Part shown: positions 34,005 to 43,293 of the stretch, piece after piece
Layout of the letters: every line of letters starts with the position of its first letter
Numbering within the stretch: position 1 is the stretch's first letter
NCBI GenBank assembly: GCA_022796875.1
Contig: JAAWJJ010000027.1
Location: 1-44,140, forward strand
Reading direction: 5' to 3'
Source of the DNA: Eubacterium sp.
GTDB lineage: Bacteria; Bacillota; Clostridia; Lachnospirales; Lachnospiraceae
Length of the DNA: 44,140 nt
Made by a program: the position numbers and the translations under genes
The notes under the pieces: generated by a model
Seen by the model: only the letters and a program-made list of their open reading frames with translations
Databases searched by the model: none
What the model was told of the DNA's origin: nothing

Positions 34005-35403
34005 TTCGGATATCCCTTTCCTTACAGATCGTTTCTTCTATATTCTTTTCCGCAGAAATCGCTGTTTTCTGGCTTTTATCCACACCCTCAGAATTTTCTT
34101 TCTGGAATAATACTTTTATCGTCATTAAAATCAGTTTTAAATCCAGCCAGATGGAATAATTTTCAATATAAGTCAGATCCAGCTTCAGCTTATCGTAAGG
34201 CGTTGTATTGTATTTTCCGTACACCTGTGCGTAACCGGTCAGTCCGGCTTTCACTTTCAGGCGGAAACAAAACTCCGGAATCAGTTTTTCATATTCTTCT
34301 CCGATCTCCGGCCGTTCCGGCCGCGGGCCGACAAAAGACATTTCTCCTTTTAATACGTTGATTAACTGCGGTATCTCGTCAAAGTGAATACGGCGGATGA
34401 TCCGGCCAATCGGCGTAATGCGGTCGTCCTCTTTCATTGCAAGCCTTGCTCCTGCCTTTTCCGAATCTTCCACCATGCTGCGGAACTTCAATATATTAAA
34501 ATACTGATGGTCGATTGTCACTCTCCGCTGTCTGTAAAATACCGGGCCGCCGTCATAGCTTTTGATACAGATTGCCGTAATCAGCAGAAACGGCGACGTC
34601 AGGGCAAGTCCCACCAACGCGCAGATAATATCGAGTATTCGTTTTGCCAGCCGCTGTTCAAACCCAAGTCCCTGGTTCCGGGACAGATACAGCGGCGTGT
34701 CGAACAGATAAATCTGCTCCGAACCAGTAATGATAATATCGGAAAGCTTCGGCGTCACATACGTACGCAGGGAATGTTCGAAACAGAATTTCAATATCTG
34801 ATTCCTGACCTGTGTAGGCAGGTCGCACAGTACGACCGCCTCATATTCAAGTACGGTCCGATACAGGTCCTCGTAACCGACGCGATAGCTGATGGAAGCA
34901 CAGATATTGTACTTATCCGCTCTGGAATTAATTTTTTTCGTTAATTCCGACGGAGAATGTTCTCCGTAAATAACAATCATTTTCCGCGGCGGATACATGC
35001 GCACAAAAATCCGCCGGATAATATATACCCAGGGTATCACAAATCCCACCTCGATCACACTGATGCAAATCAGTGCAAACGGCGGTACATAGTCGTTCGT
35101 GATCAGGCAGATTTCAAAATATGCTACTATGGTTCCGAGCACAATGGCCAGAACCTGCGACAGGCAGATATCCGTAATTCTTAAGTATCCGATTTTGTAT
35201 CCTCCGAATACTTTTGTAAAAAAGAATATAATCAGAAGATACATCCCGATCACCGCCCAGTTCCCGCGGTTAAAGTACTGTTCTTTCATAAACCCGGAAT
35301 AGTACTGATACCAGATAAACGCAAATAATACCGCCTCAACGATCAAAGTAACCAGATTGGCAAAAAAATTCAGTATTCTTTTATATTGGTTCCTTGGTTT
35401 CAT
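33988..35403 (-). CDS. Polyprenyl-phosphate sugar-1-phosphate transferase (WbaP/CpsE type)
   Basis: A 471-residue membrane enzyme: four to five N-terminal helices, a cytoplasmic nucleotide-binding-like middle part, a further helix near residue 260 and the catalytic C-terminal domain with FYRQRRVTIDHQYFNILKFR, RIHFDEIPQLINVLKGEMS, FVGPRPERPE and GLTGYAQVYGKY. It starts the lipid-linked oligosaccharide by moving a sugar-1-phosphate onto undecaprenyl phosphate. In a locus with tagB/D/F-like genes but no visible tagO/tagA, this is probably the initiating enzyme. The ATG overlaps the rfbC stop region by 23 bases; GGAG lies just upstream. Confidence 0.93.
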   Translation of the reverse strand: MKPRNQYKRILNFFANLVTLIVEAVLFAFIWYQYYSGFMKEQYFNRGNWAVIGMYLLIIFFFTKVFGGYKIGYLRITDICLSQVLAIVLGTIVAYFEICLITNDYVPPFALICISVIEVGFVIPWVYIIRRIFVRMYPPRKMIVIYGEHSPSELTKKINSRADKYNICASISYRVGYEDLYRTVLEYEAVVLCDLPTQVRNQILKFCFEHSLRTYVTPKLSDIIITGSEQIYLFDTPLYLSRNQGLGFEQRLAKRILDIICALVGLALTSPFLLITAICIKSYDGGPVFYRQRRVTIDHQYFNILKFRSMVEDSEKAGARLAMKEDDRITPIGRIIRRIHFDEIPQLINVLKGEMSFVGPRPERPEIGEEYEKLIPEFCFRLKVKAGLTGYAQVYGKYNTTPYDKLKLDLTYIENYSIWLDLKLILMTIKVLFQKENSEGVDKSQKTAISAEKNIEETICKERDIRNAKKI

Positions 35404-35965
35404 TTCTATACTCCGAAAAGCTTCCCCATTTTGTATCTTTCTCTGAAAAAATCAGGTCTTTTTCTGACATTCCTTCCGGCATTGGCCATTCGATTCCAAT
35501 CTCAGGGTCGTTCCATTTTATGCCGCCCTCATCATTCGGGTGGTAAAAATCCGCCACTTTGTAACAAAATTCCGCAAATTCCGAAAGTACGATAAACCCG
35601 TGCGCAAATCCTTTCGGAATAAAAAACTGCTTTTTGTTTTCGGCGGAAAGCACGACTCCAAACCATTTTCCAAAAGTTTCGGAACCCTGCCGCAGATCAA
35701 CCGCCACGTCAAACACTTCGCCGCTTACCACGCGCACCAGTTTATCCTGCGGATAATGGATTTGAAAATGCAGGCCTCGCAGCACGCCCTTTTTTGACGC
35801 GGACTGGTTATCCTGTACAAACTGGCAATCAATACCGGCTTCTTTAAAGTCATTATAATTATAAGTTTCCATAAAATAACCGCGGGCATCGCCGAACACG
35901 GACGGTTCTATCACTTTTAAACCTGCAATGCCGTTGCAGTTATCCATTACTTTAATCTTTCCCAT
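35381..35965 (-). CDS. rfbC: dTDP-4-dehydrorhamnose 3,5-epimerase
   Basis: A 194-residue cupin-fold epimerase with VFGDARGYFMETYN, KKGVLRGLHFQ (catalytic His region), DVAVDLRQGSETFGKW and FIPKGFAHGF. It performs the third step of dTDP-L-rhamnose synthesis. The other three genes are just upstream, separated from it by 85 bases that hold no clear promoter or terminator. The C-terminus overlaps the next gene. Confidence 0.95.
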   Translation of the reverse strand: MGKIKVMDNCNGIAGLKVIEPSVFGDARGYFMETYNYNDFKEAGIDCQFVQDNQSASKKGVLRGLHFQIHYPQDKLVRVVSGEVFDVAVDLRQGSETFGKWFGVVLSAENKKQFFIPKGFAHGFIVLSEFAEFCYKVADFYHPNDEGGIKWNDPEIGIEWPMPEGMSEKDLIFSEKDTKWGSFSEYRNETKEPI

Positions 35966-36050
35966 TCTTCTTTCTCTATCCTCTCAAAAGATGATTTTGT
36001 GAAATCCGGCAGTTTTTTCCAAACGCTTTCCCTGCTGGAAAGTACTGAAG

Positions 36051-36929
36051 TTACAGTCCTTCCGCAATCTCCAGCAGATATTTTCCGTAATCCGTTTTCA
36101 GAAGAGGTTCCGCCAGCTTCAAAAGCTGTTCCCTGTCAATAAAGCCGCGTTTGTAAGCAATTTCTTCAATACAGGAAATATATAAGCCCTGTCTTTTCTG
36201 AAATGCCGATACGAAATCAGCCGCTGCCAGCAGCATATCATGATTTCCGGTATCCAGCCACGCGAATCCGCGTCCCAGCGTTTCCACGGACAGCGTCCCT
36301 CTCTGTAAGTATTCATTATTCACGCTGGTGATCTCAATTTCCCCGCGTGCGGACGGCTGTACGTTTTTCGCAATCTCCACTACGTCATTGTCATAAAAAT
36401 ACAGTCCCGGCACCGCATAATTCGACTTCGGATGCTCCGGTTTTTCTTCTATGGAAAGGGCGCGCCCGTTTTCGTCAAATTCCACTACGCCGTATTCCCG
36501 CGGATCGCGAACATAATACCCGAAAATAGTGGCTCCCGGAGCGCTCATCGTCCTTTCCGCCGCCGACCTTAACACTTTGGAAAAGCTTTGCCCGTAAAAA
36601 ATATTATCGCCCAGCACGAGCGCCACTTCATCGTTCCCGATAAATTGACTGCCGACAATAAACGCATCCGCCAGGCCGCGCGGCACTTCCTGTACCTCAT
36701 AGGAAAAATCCATGCCCAACTGACTGCCGTCGCCAAACAATTCCTCAAATACCGGCAGGTCGCGCGGTGTGGATATAATCAACACTTCCCGGATCCCGGC
36801 CAGCATAAGGGTGGACAACGGATAATAGATCATCGGTTTATCATATACCGGCATGATCTGTTTGGAAATCGCTTTCGTAAGCGGGTATAATCTTGTGCCG
36901 GATCCTCCGGCGAGTATAATTCCTTTCAT
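36051..36929 (-). CDS. rfbA: Glucose-1-phosphate thymidylyltransferase
   Basis: The start is ATG 36929 ([18 protein letters not shown]), five bases after GGGAGAG; an in-frame upstream extension to 37013 has no family match. The 292-residue length is typical. [37 protein letters not shown] and [12 protein letters not shown] are family motifs. It makes dTDP-glucose, the first rhamnose precursor. Confidence 0.96.
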   Translation of the reverse strand: MKGIILAGGSGTRLYPLTKAISKQIMPVYDKPMIYYPLSTLMLAGIREVLIISTPRDLPVFEELFGDGSQLGMDFSYEVQEVPRGLADAFIVGSQFIGNDEVALVLGDNIFYGQSFSKVLRSAAERTMSAPGATIFGYYVRDPREYGVVEFDENGRALSIEEKPEHPKSNYAVPGLYFYDNDVVEIAKNVQPSARGEIEITSVNNEYLQRGTLSVETLGRGFAWLDTGNHDMLLAAADFVSAFQKRQGLYISCIEEIAYKRGFIDREQLLKLAEPLLKTDYGKYLLEIAEGL

Positions 36930-37018
36930 CTTTTCTCTCCCTGCCGCACAGCACGTTCCGGATATTACGCAATTCTGCAACTCTTTCCGGACATGCCCGC
37001 AGCATCGTGACATATGGT

Positions 37019-38098
37019 TTACTGATACATTTCCTTATAATATTTCTGGTAATCGCCGCTCGTGACGTTTTTCATCCATTCCTCATGTTCGAAAAACCAG
37101 GCGATCGTCTTCTTGATGCCTTCTTTAAAGCAGGTTTCCGGCTCCCAGCCGATCTCCGCTTTGATCTTATCCGGCGCAATCGCGTAACGGCGGTCATGGC
37201 CTTTGCGGTCTTCTACAAAGCGGATCAGATTTTCACTTACCAGCTCTTTGCGCGGATCCCCGTCCGGCAGCATTTCCTGCAGCGTATCCAAAATAATATG
37301 CACAATTTCCAGATTCTGTTTTTCATTATGCCCGCCGATATTATACGTTTCAAACAGCCTGCCCTGTTCCTGTACCATATCAATGCCCTTGGCGTGGTCT
37401 TCCACATAGAGCCAGTCGCGCACGTTTTTGCCGTCGCCGTATACCGGCAGTTCCTTTCCCTGCAGGGCATTGTTGATAATAAGAGGAATCAGCTTCTCCG
37501 GGAACTGGTACGGTCCGTAATTGTTGCTGCAGTTTGTAATATTGGCCGGGAAACGGTAGGTATCCATATACGCTTTCACTAACAGGTCGGAAGACGCTTT
37601 ACTGGCGGAATACGGACTGTGCGGCTCATATGGCGACGTTTCATAAAAGAACGCGTTTTCATCCTCCGGCAGAGAGCCGTATACTTCGTCCGTCGATACG
37701 TGCAGGAACTTCTTTCCTGCTTTATACGTACCGTCCGGCAGCTCCCATGCGGCTTTCGCACTGTTTAACATCACCGCTGTGCCAAGTACGTTCGTTTTCA
37801 CAAACACTTCCGGATTACGGATGCTACGGTCTACATGGCTTTCCGCCGCAAAATGCACGACGCGGTCGATATCGTTTTCGGCAAATATTTTTTCAATCGC
37901 TTCCTTATCGCAGATATCAGCCTTGATAAACGTATAATTTTCCCTGTTTTCTATCTCTTTCAGATTTTCCAGATTACCGGCATAGGTCAGCACGTCCACA
38001 TTGATAATACGGATTTCATTCTCATATTTGCGGAACATATAATGAATATAATTTGAACCGATAAATCCGGCCCCTCCTGTTACCAGATACGTTTTCAT
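37019..38098 (-). CDS. rfbB: dTDP-glucose 4,6-dehydratase
   Basis: ATG 38098 follows AGGAGG closely and opens [20 protein letters not shown], the Rossmann motif; the longer frame from 38203 is not used. The 359-residue protein has [23 protein letters not shown] and the YSASKASSD catalytic Tyr/Lys. It converts dTDP-glucose to the 4-keto-6-deoxy sugar. It is followed after about 90 bases by rfbA. Confidence 0.96.
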   Translation of the reverse strand: MKTYLVTGGAGFIGSNYIHYMFRKYENEIRIINVDVLTYAGNLENLKEIENRENYTFIKADICDKEAIEKIFAENDIDRVVHFAAESHVDRSIRNPEVFVKTNVLGTAVMLNSAKAAWELPDGTYKAGKKFLHVSTDEVYGSLPEDENAFFYETSPYEPHSPYSASKASSDLLVKAYMDTYRFPANITNCSNNYGPYQFPEKLIPLIINNALQGKELPVYGDGKNVRDWLYVEDHAKGIDMVQEQGRLFETYNIGGHNEKQNLEIVHIILDTLQEMLPDGDPRKELVSENLIRFVEDRKGHDRRYAIAPDKIKAEIGWEPETCFKEGIKKTIAWFFEHEEWMKNVTSGDYQKYYKEMYQ

Positions 38099-38192
38099 GT
38101 TTTTATCCTCCTGATCTTTCTTACCATTTTCTTCCATATAAAATCCAAACAACGGCCCTACCCGTATATATTCATATTTGGGCAGTTCCCAC

Positions 38193-39020
38193 TTATTTTG
38201 CAAACATTTTCAAATAAACCCCAATCACAGAATTTCGGAATTTCCGAAACCATACGCTGAACGAAAACTGAAGTCCGGAAAGTTCCACTTTACCCGGCCC
38301 GGTATGTTTTTTCAGCAGCTGTATATGCTCTTTTACATAGACGTCGCGTTTTTTCCCGATCAGGACTCCGGTATTGGAATCGTTCCGGATACAAAAACTG
38401 TTTAACGGCTGATGGATAATAAATACGTCCCCCAGCAGCGCGATACTGACCCACATGTCAAAATCCAGAATATACGTAAAATCCGTATCGAAGCCGCCGA
38501 CCTGCTCCATCGCGCTGCGCCGCATCAGGTTATTGACCGGCGCCCCGAAAAAATTGTTCCAGATCAGCGCCGTTTTCGCCACTTTTTTGCCGTTTACCAG
38601 TCCGGCCTGTTTATAACGCTTAAACTGGCCGTGCACTTCCCCTTTTAAATTTAACAGGCGGGTATCGCTTTCCACGAGTACCGCGGACGGATTCTCCCGC
38701 ATGGCGTTCGCTTCCAGTTCCAGGGCGTTCTGATCCATAATATCGTCGGCGCAGATCAGCTTTACAAAATCGCCGGTCGTCAGTTCCAGACAGCGGTTCC
38801 AGTTGCCTGACATTCCCAGATTCTGTTCGTTATGATACACTTTCAGACGGTCGTCCCGAATCGAATTGATAATTTCCCATGTACGATCCGTGGAATTGTC
38901 GTCCACCACAACCAGTTCGATATTTTTATATGTCTGATTCAAAATAGAATTGATCGTATTTTCAATATATTCCTCGTTATTATACGCCGGAATACATACG
39001 CTTACCAGTTCTGTTTCCAT
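38193..39020 (-). CDS. Family 2 glycosyltransferase (possible rhamnosyltransferase)
   Basis: A 275-residue GT2 enzyme with VSVCIPAYNNEEYIENTI, LVVVDDNSTDRTWEI, NLGMSGNWNRCL and the DxDD-like LICADDIMD. Its place between rfbD and rfbB suggests that it uses dTDP-L-rhamnose, but this is an inference from position only. No membrane segments are evident; a short basic-hydrophobic end (WFRKFRNSVIGVYLK) could associate with the membrane. Confidence 0.9.
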   Translation of the reverse strand: METELVSVCIPAYNNEEYIENTINSILNQTYKNIELVVVDDNSTDRTWEIINSIRDDRLKVYHNEQNLGMSGNWNRCLELTTGDFVKLICADDIMDQNALELEANAMRENPSAVLVESDTRLLNLKGEVHGQFKRYKQAGLVNGKKVAKTALIWNNFFGAPVNNLMRRSAMEQVGGFDTDFTYILDFDMWVSIALLGDVFIIHQPLNSFCIRNDSNTGVLIGKKRDVYVKEHIQLLKKHTGPGKVELSGLQFSFSVWFRKFRNSVIGVYLKMFAK

Positions 39021-39044
39021 CTTTCTCTCCCGGTGCCTCTTTCA

Positions 39045-39911
39045 TCATTTTCCCATATATACCCTGATCGCATCTTTCCAGTCTGCCATCACAAAATCCG
39101 TGGTCAGCTTCAACATATAATTATCCAATATCGAATATGCCGGCCGGTCTGCGGACGCCGGATTCATCTCTTTATACTGCTTGCTGGTGACATGGTTTAC
39201 TTTCACCTGCTTACCTGCCAGCCGGAAAATCTCCTCGGTAAAATCAGCCCAGGAACAACTCCCCTCGCAGGTCGCATGAAAGACTCCGTAGTTTTCCGTC
39301 TTTTCCAGGTAACGTACCATTTTTGCCAGTTCCGCTGCACTCGTCGGCGACCCCACCTGGTCACAGACCACATTGACTTCGTCATATTTTTCCGCCAGTC
39401 CCAGCATCGTTTTGACAAAATTTTTGCCGTCGCCGTACAGCCATGCTGTTCTTAAAATAAAATATTTGCCAGCAAACGCTTTTACAAAATTCTCACCCTC
39501 CAGCTTGGTTTTTCCATAGGCGCTGACCGGATTCGGAGCGTCAAATTCCGTATACGGTCGCGTTCCGTTCCCTTCAAAAACGTAATCCGTGGAAATATGG
39601 ATCAGTTTTGCATCCGCTTCTTTTGCGGCGATACTTAAGTTCCGCGGGCCGATCGCATTGATCTGATAAGCCAGATCCCATTCTTCTTCACATTTATCTA
39701 CATTCGTATGGGCCGCGCAGTTAATAATCACATCCGGCTTCACTTCCTGCACGAATGACCGCACCTGCGACACATCCGTAATATCCAACGCATAGATTCC
39801 GTCGTCCCCCCGTACATCCGTACGGACCAGCTCCACGTCTTCGTCCTGATATTCCAGTTTCACTGCTCTGCCAAGCTGCCCGTTGCAGCCTGTTACAAGT
39901 ATTCGTTTCAT
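39045..39911 (-). CDS. rfbD: dTDP-4-dehydrorhamnose reductase
   Basis: ATG 39911, eight bases after AAGGAG, opens MKRILVTGCNGQLGRAV; the GTG three codons upstream is not needed. The 288-residue short-chain dehydrogenase has INCAAHTNVDKCEE, HISTDYVFEG and YGKTKLEGE. It makes dTDP-L-rhamnose. A 78-base gap separates it from leuA with no convincing promoter. Confidence 0.95.
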   Translation of the reverse strand: MKRILVTGCNGQLGRAVKLEYQDEDVELVRTDVRGDDGIYALDITDVSQVRSFVQEVKPDVIINCAAHTNVDKCEEEWDLAYQINAIGPRNLSIAAKEADAKLIHISTDYVFEGNGTRPYTEFDAPNPVSAYGKTKLEGENFVKAFAGKYFILRTAWLYGDGKNFVKTMLGLAEKYDEVNVVCDQVGSPTSAAELAKMVRYLEKTENYGVFHATCEGSCSWADFTEEIFRLAGKQVKVNHVTSKQYKEMNPASADRPAYSILDNYMLKLTTDFVMADWKDAIRVYMGK

Positions 39912-39989
39912 TAGTTGCACTCCTTTTTACTTTCAGAATTCCTCTGCACCGGCATCCGAACCGGAAAATGTTGCAGCCCGTAATATACC

Positions 39990-41651
39990 TTACTCTTTAT
40001 ACAGTCGGTTTAATGCGGAAAACATGGCGCGTACGGAAGCTCTCGTAATGTTGGAACTCAGTCCGACGCCATATGTATCTTCCCCCGTCTTATTGTTGCG
40101 CATATGGATATATGCCGCAGCTTTGGCATTGGAGCCTTCCCCTAACGCATGCTCGGTATAGTCCAGAATCCGGATATCTGCATCCACTTTGCTGCGGATT
40201 GCCAGTTTCACGGCATCAATCGGGCCGTTGCCTTCCGCCTGTGCCACAATTTCTTCTCCCTTATATTGAAAGACAAGAGAGATTTTGGAATCGTGCTGTC
40301 CCAGATCTTCAACCTTTACTTTAATAAATTTAAACGGCTCTTCTTTTCCAATATACTGCTCGCAGAAATTCTGATAAATGACTTCCGGCGGCACTTCGCC
40401 TCCCATTTTTTCGGATATTTTCTGGATCACATCTGCAAATTCCCGGTGCATTCCTTTCGGCATCTTATAACCATACACCGTATCCATGACAAATGCAACA
40501 CCGCCTTTTCCGGACTGGCTGTTGATCCGTACGACCGGTTCGTATTCACGCCCGATATCGGACGGGTCAATCGGCAGATACGGCACTTCCCATATCTTGC
40601 TTCCGGACTCTTTTAACGCATGTTCCCCTTTATTGATCGCATCCTGATGGGAGCCGGAAAATGCAGTAAATACCAGCTTCCCTGCATATGGCTGCCGCAT
40701 CGGTATCTGCATTTTACAGCAGCGTTCGTAAACGTCCACAATCTCTTTCACATTTTCGATCTGAAGTTCCGGGTCAATCCCCTGTGAAAACATATTGTAA
40801 GCAATATTGATTATATCCACATTTCCCGTCCGTTCGCCGTTGCCGAACAAAGTGCCTTCCACTCTGTCCGCGCCGGCAAGCAGCGCCAGCTCTGTCGCAG
40901 CAATACCGGTTCCTCTGTCGTTGTGCGGATGTACGCTTAATATAATATTTTCCCGTTCTTTGAAATGCTTATGCATCCATTCGATCTGATCGGCATAAAC
41001 GTTCGGCGTCGTCATTTCCACTGTTGCAGGCAAATTAAAAATAACGGGATTGTCATTTTCACGGTCCCAGGTATCATAGACGTCGGTACAGATATCCAGC
41101 GCAAAATCCAGTTCCGTCCCTGTAAAGCTTTCCGGCGAATATTCCAGCTGTAAATTCCCCGGGAAATTCCGGGCATGTTTTTTCACCAGTTTTGTGGCGT
41201 TTACGGCAATCTGTTTGATTTCTTCCCGGTCCATATGGAACACTACGTTTCTCTGCAGCGTAGACGTCGAATTATAAATATGGACAATCACGTTTTTTAT
41301 GCCCTTGATCGCTTCAAACGTACGCTCAATCAGATGTTCCCGGCACTGCGTCAGCACCTGCACCGTCACATCGTCCGGTATTCTGTCCTCTTTCACCAGT
41401 TTTCTTAAAAAATCATATTCAATCTGTGAAGCCGCCGGAAAACCGATTTCGATTTCCTTAAATCCCAATCGGACCAGCAAATCGAACATTTCCGTTTTTT
41501 CTTCTACGTTCATTGGCTCGATCAGCGCCTGGTTTCCGTCGCGCAAATCGACGCTGCACCAGATCGGTGCTTTTTCAATTTCTTTATTTGGCCACTCCCG
41601 TTCCGGATACGGCACGACCGGCACCCGTTTATATCTTTTTACATTTAACAT
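39990..41651 (-). CDS. leuA: 2-isopropylmalate synthase (LeuA type 2)
   Basis: A 553-residue enzyme of the longer, fungal-type LeuA class: CSVDLRDGNQAL near residue 32 (metal/substrate site), GFKEIEIGFPAAS, SVHPHNDRGTG, and NGERTGNVDI, then a C-terminal regulatory domain with GEGSNAKAAAYIHM. It condenses acetyl-CoA with 2-oxoisovalerate in leucine synthesis. No leader or T-box is visible; the ribosome site TAGGAGAG overlaps the stop of the HPr gene, so it appears to be part of the cdaA operon. Confidence 0.95.
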   Translation of the reverse strand: MLNVKRYKRVPVVPYPEREWPNKEIEKAPIWCSVDLRDGNQALIEPMNVEEKTEMFDLLVRLGFKEIEIGFPAASQIEYDFLRKLVKEDRIPDDVTVQVLTQCREHLIERTFEAIKGIKNVIVHIYNSTSTLQRNVVFHMDREEIKQIAVNATKLVKKHARNFPGNLQLEYSPESFTGTELDFALDICTDVYDTWDRENDNPVIFNLPATVEMTTPNVYADQIEWMHKHFKERENIILSVHPHNDRGTGIAATELALLAGADRVEGTLFGNGERTGNVDIINIAYNMFSQGIDPELQIENVKEIVDVYERCCKMQIPMRQPYAGKLVFTAFSGSHQDAINKGEHALKESGSKIWEVPYLPIDPSDIGREYEPVVRINSQSGKGGVAFVMDTVYGYKMPKGMHREFADVIQKISEKMGGEVPPEVIYQNFCEQYIGKEEPFKFIKVKVEDLGQHDSKISLVFQYKGEEIVAQAEGNGPIDAVKLAIRSKVDADIRILDYTEHALGEGSNAKAAAYIHMRNNKTGEDTYGVGLSSNITRASVRAMFSALNRLYKE

Positions 41652-41656
41652 AATCG

Positions 41657-41920
41657 TTACTCTCCTAACCCGCTTTCTACAAGCTCCACTATCGTTCTCA
41701 ATGCTTCTGTTTCATCTGCCCCTTCACAACAGAACTCTACTTCGTCGCCTGCTTTTATACACGCTCCGAGTACGCTCAATACACTTTTTGCATTTGCAGT
41801 GCCTTCCCTGAATCGAAACGTCACGGTCGATTCAAACTGCGTTGCCTTATGGCACAATATCCCCGCCGGGCGCAAATGAAGTCCCGTCGGATTCGTTATT
41901 GTTACTTTCTGACTAACCAT
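41657..41920 (-). CDS. HPr-family phosphocarrier protein
   Basis: An 87-residue HPr with the phosphorylated histidine His15 in TGLHLRPAG and the regulatory Ser46 in TANAKSVLSVLG, as in HPr of Gram-positive PTS and carbon-catabolite control. Its ATG overlaps the cdaR stop (TAATG). The ptsI gene is not next to it, which leaves open whether this is the housekeeping HPr or a dedicated paralogue. Confidence 0.93.
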   Translation of the reverse strand: MVSQKVTITNPTGLHLRPAGILCHKATQFESTVTFRFREGTANAKSVLSVLGACIKAGDEVEFCCEGADETEALRTIVELVESGLGE

Positions 41921-43293
41921 TATTCCTCCTCCGCAGTATTACCATCGTTATTCTCTTCCGTATTTGGATTGCCCTGTGCGCCGGAACCGTTCTGTGTACC
42001 GGACAGATTCTCGGTATTTTGTCCGTCTTGCGTGTCCTGTCCGTTACTATTCTCTTCCCCGACAGTACTTACGATCACTCTTACGGTCACCGTCCCGGTC
42101 ACCGTGACATTATCATTTTCATATTCGATCTTCACTGGCAGTTCATTCATTCCTGCCGTAACAGAAGAAGCATCGACCGTTCCTTTGATATCTTCCGGCG
42201 ATACCGCATCCAGATAACGTTTTAACCCGGTTACGGTCACCTGTACCGCTCTGCCCGGGAACCTCAATTCCATCCCCTGAGGCAGGTGTTCCGGCATCAG
42301 GTTCTCAACCGGAACGGAAATTTCCCTGCTCGTCATCGCTTCTATCGTAACGGTTACCGCTATCTCCGCCATATCATTATCTACCAGCGTTACGCCTTCC
42401 GGCAAATACGGTGTAATATCAATTGTTTTGGAAAAATCAGCCCTGGCTCCGGTAATATCCAAAGCCTCGCCCGATATCAGCAGGCTGTTTAAACTGTCAA
42501 GGGCAGTGGCTTCACCCTGTACCACAAGCGTTTCCGGCGTACATACAGCGCCGGTATACGCATACCCATCCGCCGGTCTTCCGGACACTTCCAGATCGAT
42601 CGGAATCTCTTTCTTATTTTCAATTGTTGCTGAAATCATTACTTTATCCTGATTAAATGACAGATTATCCGCAGAAATCATCATTCCGTTTTCATCATAC
42701 AGTACCGGTACTACCCGATCATTAATATCGGTTGACATCCCGTTTACATTGATCGTGGCAACGACTTTTGAAATCCGGGATACTACCGATTCCGCCCCTT
42801 TCACCGTGATGACGTTTGGCGTTACGGATACTTCTCCGACTGCACAGCCTCCGGCCGGAACTCCGTCGTAACTGGCCGTAATCACAAACTGGCTTGACTT
42901 TAAGTCTTCTACTGACACCTGCATATTCTGCGTTTTCTTCTGTATGGATATCCTGCTCGTATACCTCAGAGCCGATACGTCGATCGGAACCAACGACATT
43001 CCTTCGATCTGGCTCATATCCGCCGTTGCTTTAAAATCGGAAGTCGATAGCTTTTCCAGGATTGACCGGCTGGCCGTCACGGTAAATACCGCCATATCTC
43101 CGTCCAATACTTCATACACTTTTCCCATATCCGTTACGACATTTTCATTTTCAATCGTTACGGGAACCGAAAACTGTTTTGACATTTCCGGATCATCGAC
43201 ATTCACAACGATCATCCAGAATATAACCGCAAACACCACAGCTAATATTTTAAGGCCGAAATTTTTCGTAATCAGGCTAATTACTTTCTTCAT
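41920..43293 (-). CDS. cdaR: CdaR, YbbR-domain regulator of CdaA
   Basis: A 457-residue membrane-anchored protein: an N-terminal helix (ILAVVFAVIFWMIVVNV, about 15-31) and four YbbR repeats outside the cell, e.g. SVPVTIENEN, TPNVITVKGAESVVSRI, TPETLVVQGEATALDSL. A low-complexity Asn/Gln/Gly/Glu-rich tail follows from about residue 415. In Firmicutes it is encoded next to CdaA and modulates its c-di-AMP production. The AGGAGG site is within the end of cdaA (17-base overlap). The usual glmM is not downstream here. Confidence 0.94.
   Translation of the reverse strand: MKKVISLITKNFGLKILAVVFAVIFWMIVVNVDDPEMSKQFSVPVTIENENVVTDMGKVYEVLDGDMAVFTVTASRSILEKLSTSDFKATADMSQIEGMSLVPIDVSALRYTSRISIQKKTQNMQVSVEDLKSSQFVITASYDGVPAGGCAVGEVSVTPNVITVKGAESVVSRISKVVATINVNGMSTDINDRVVPVLYDENGMMISADNLSFNQDKVMISATIENKKEIPIDLEVSGRPADGYAYTGAVCTPETLVVQGEATALDSLNSLLISGEALDITGARADFSKTIDITPYLPEGVTLVDNDMAEIAVTVTIEAMTSREISVPVENLMPEHLPQGMELRFPGRAVQVTVTGLKRYLDAVSPEDIKGTVDASSVTAGMNELPVKIEYENDNVTVTGTVTVRVIVSTVGEENSNGQDTQDGQNTENLSGTQNGSGAQGNPNTEENNDGNTAEEE

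Noticed and set aside
35966..36050. Promoter for rfbC (TTGGAA ... CAAAAT with 17-base spacing)
   Set aside because: The -10 match is weak and a neighbouring small hairpin is equally unconvincing; read-through from rfbA is simpler.
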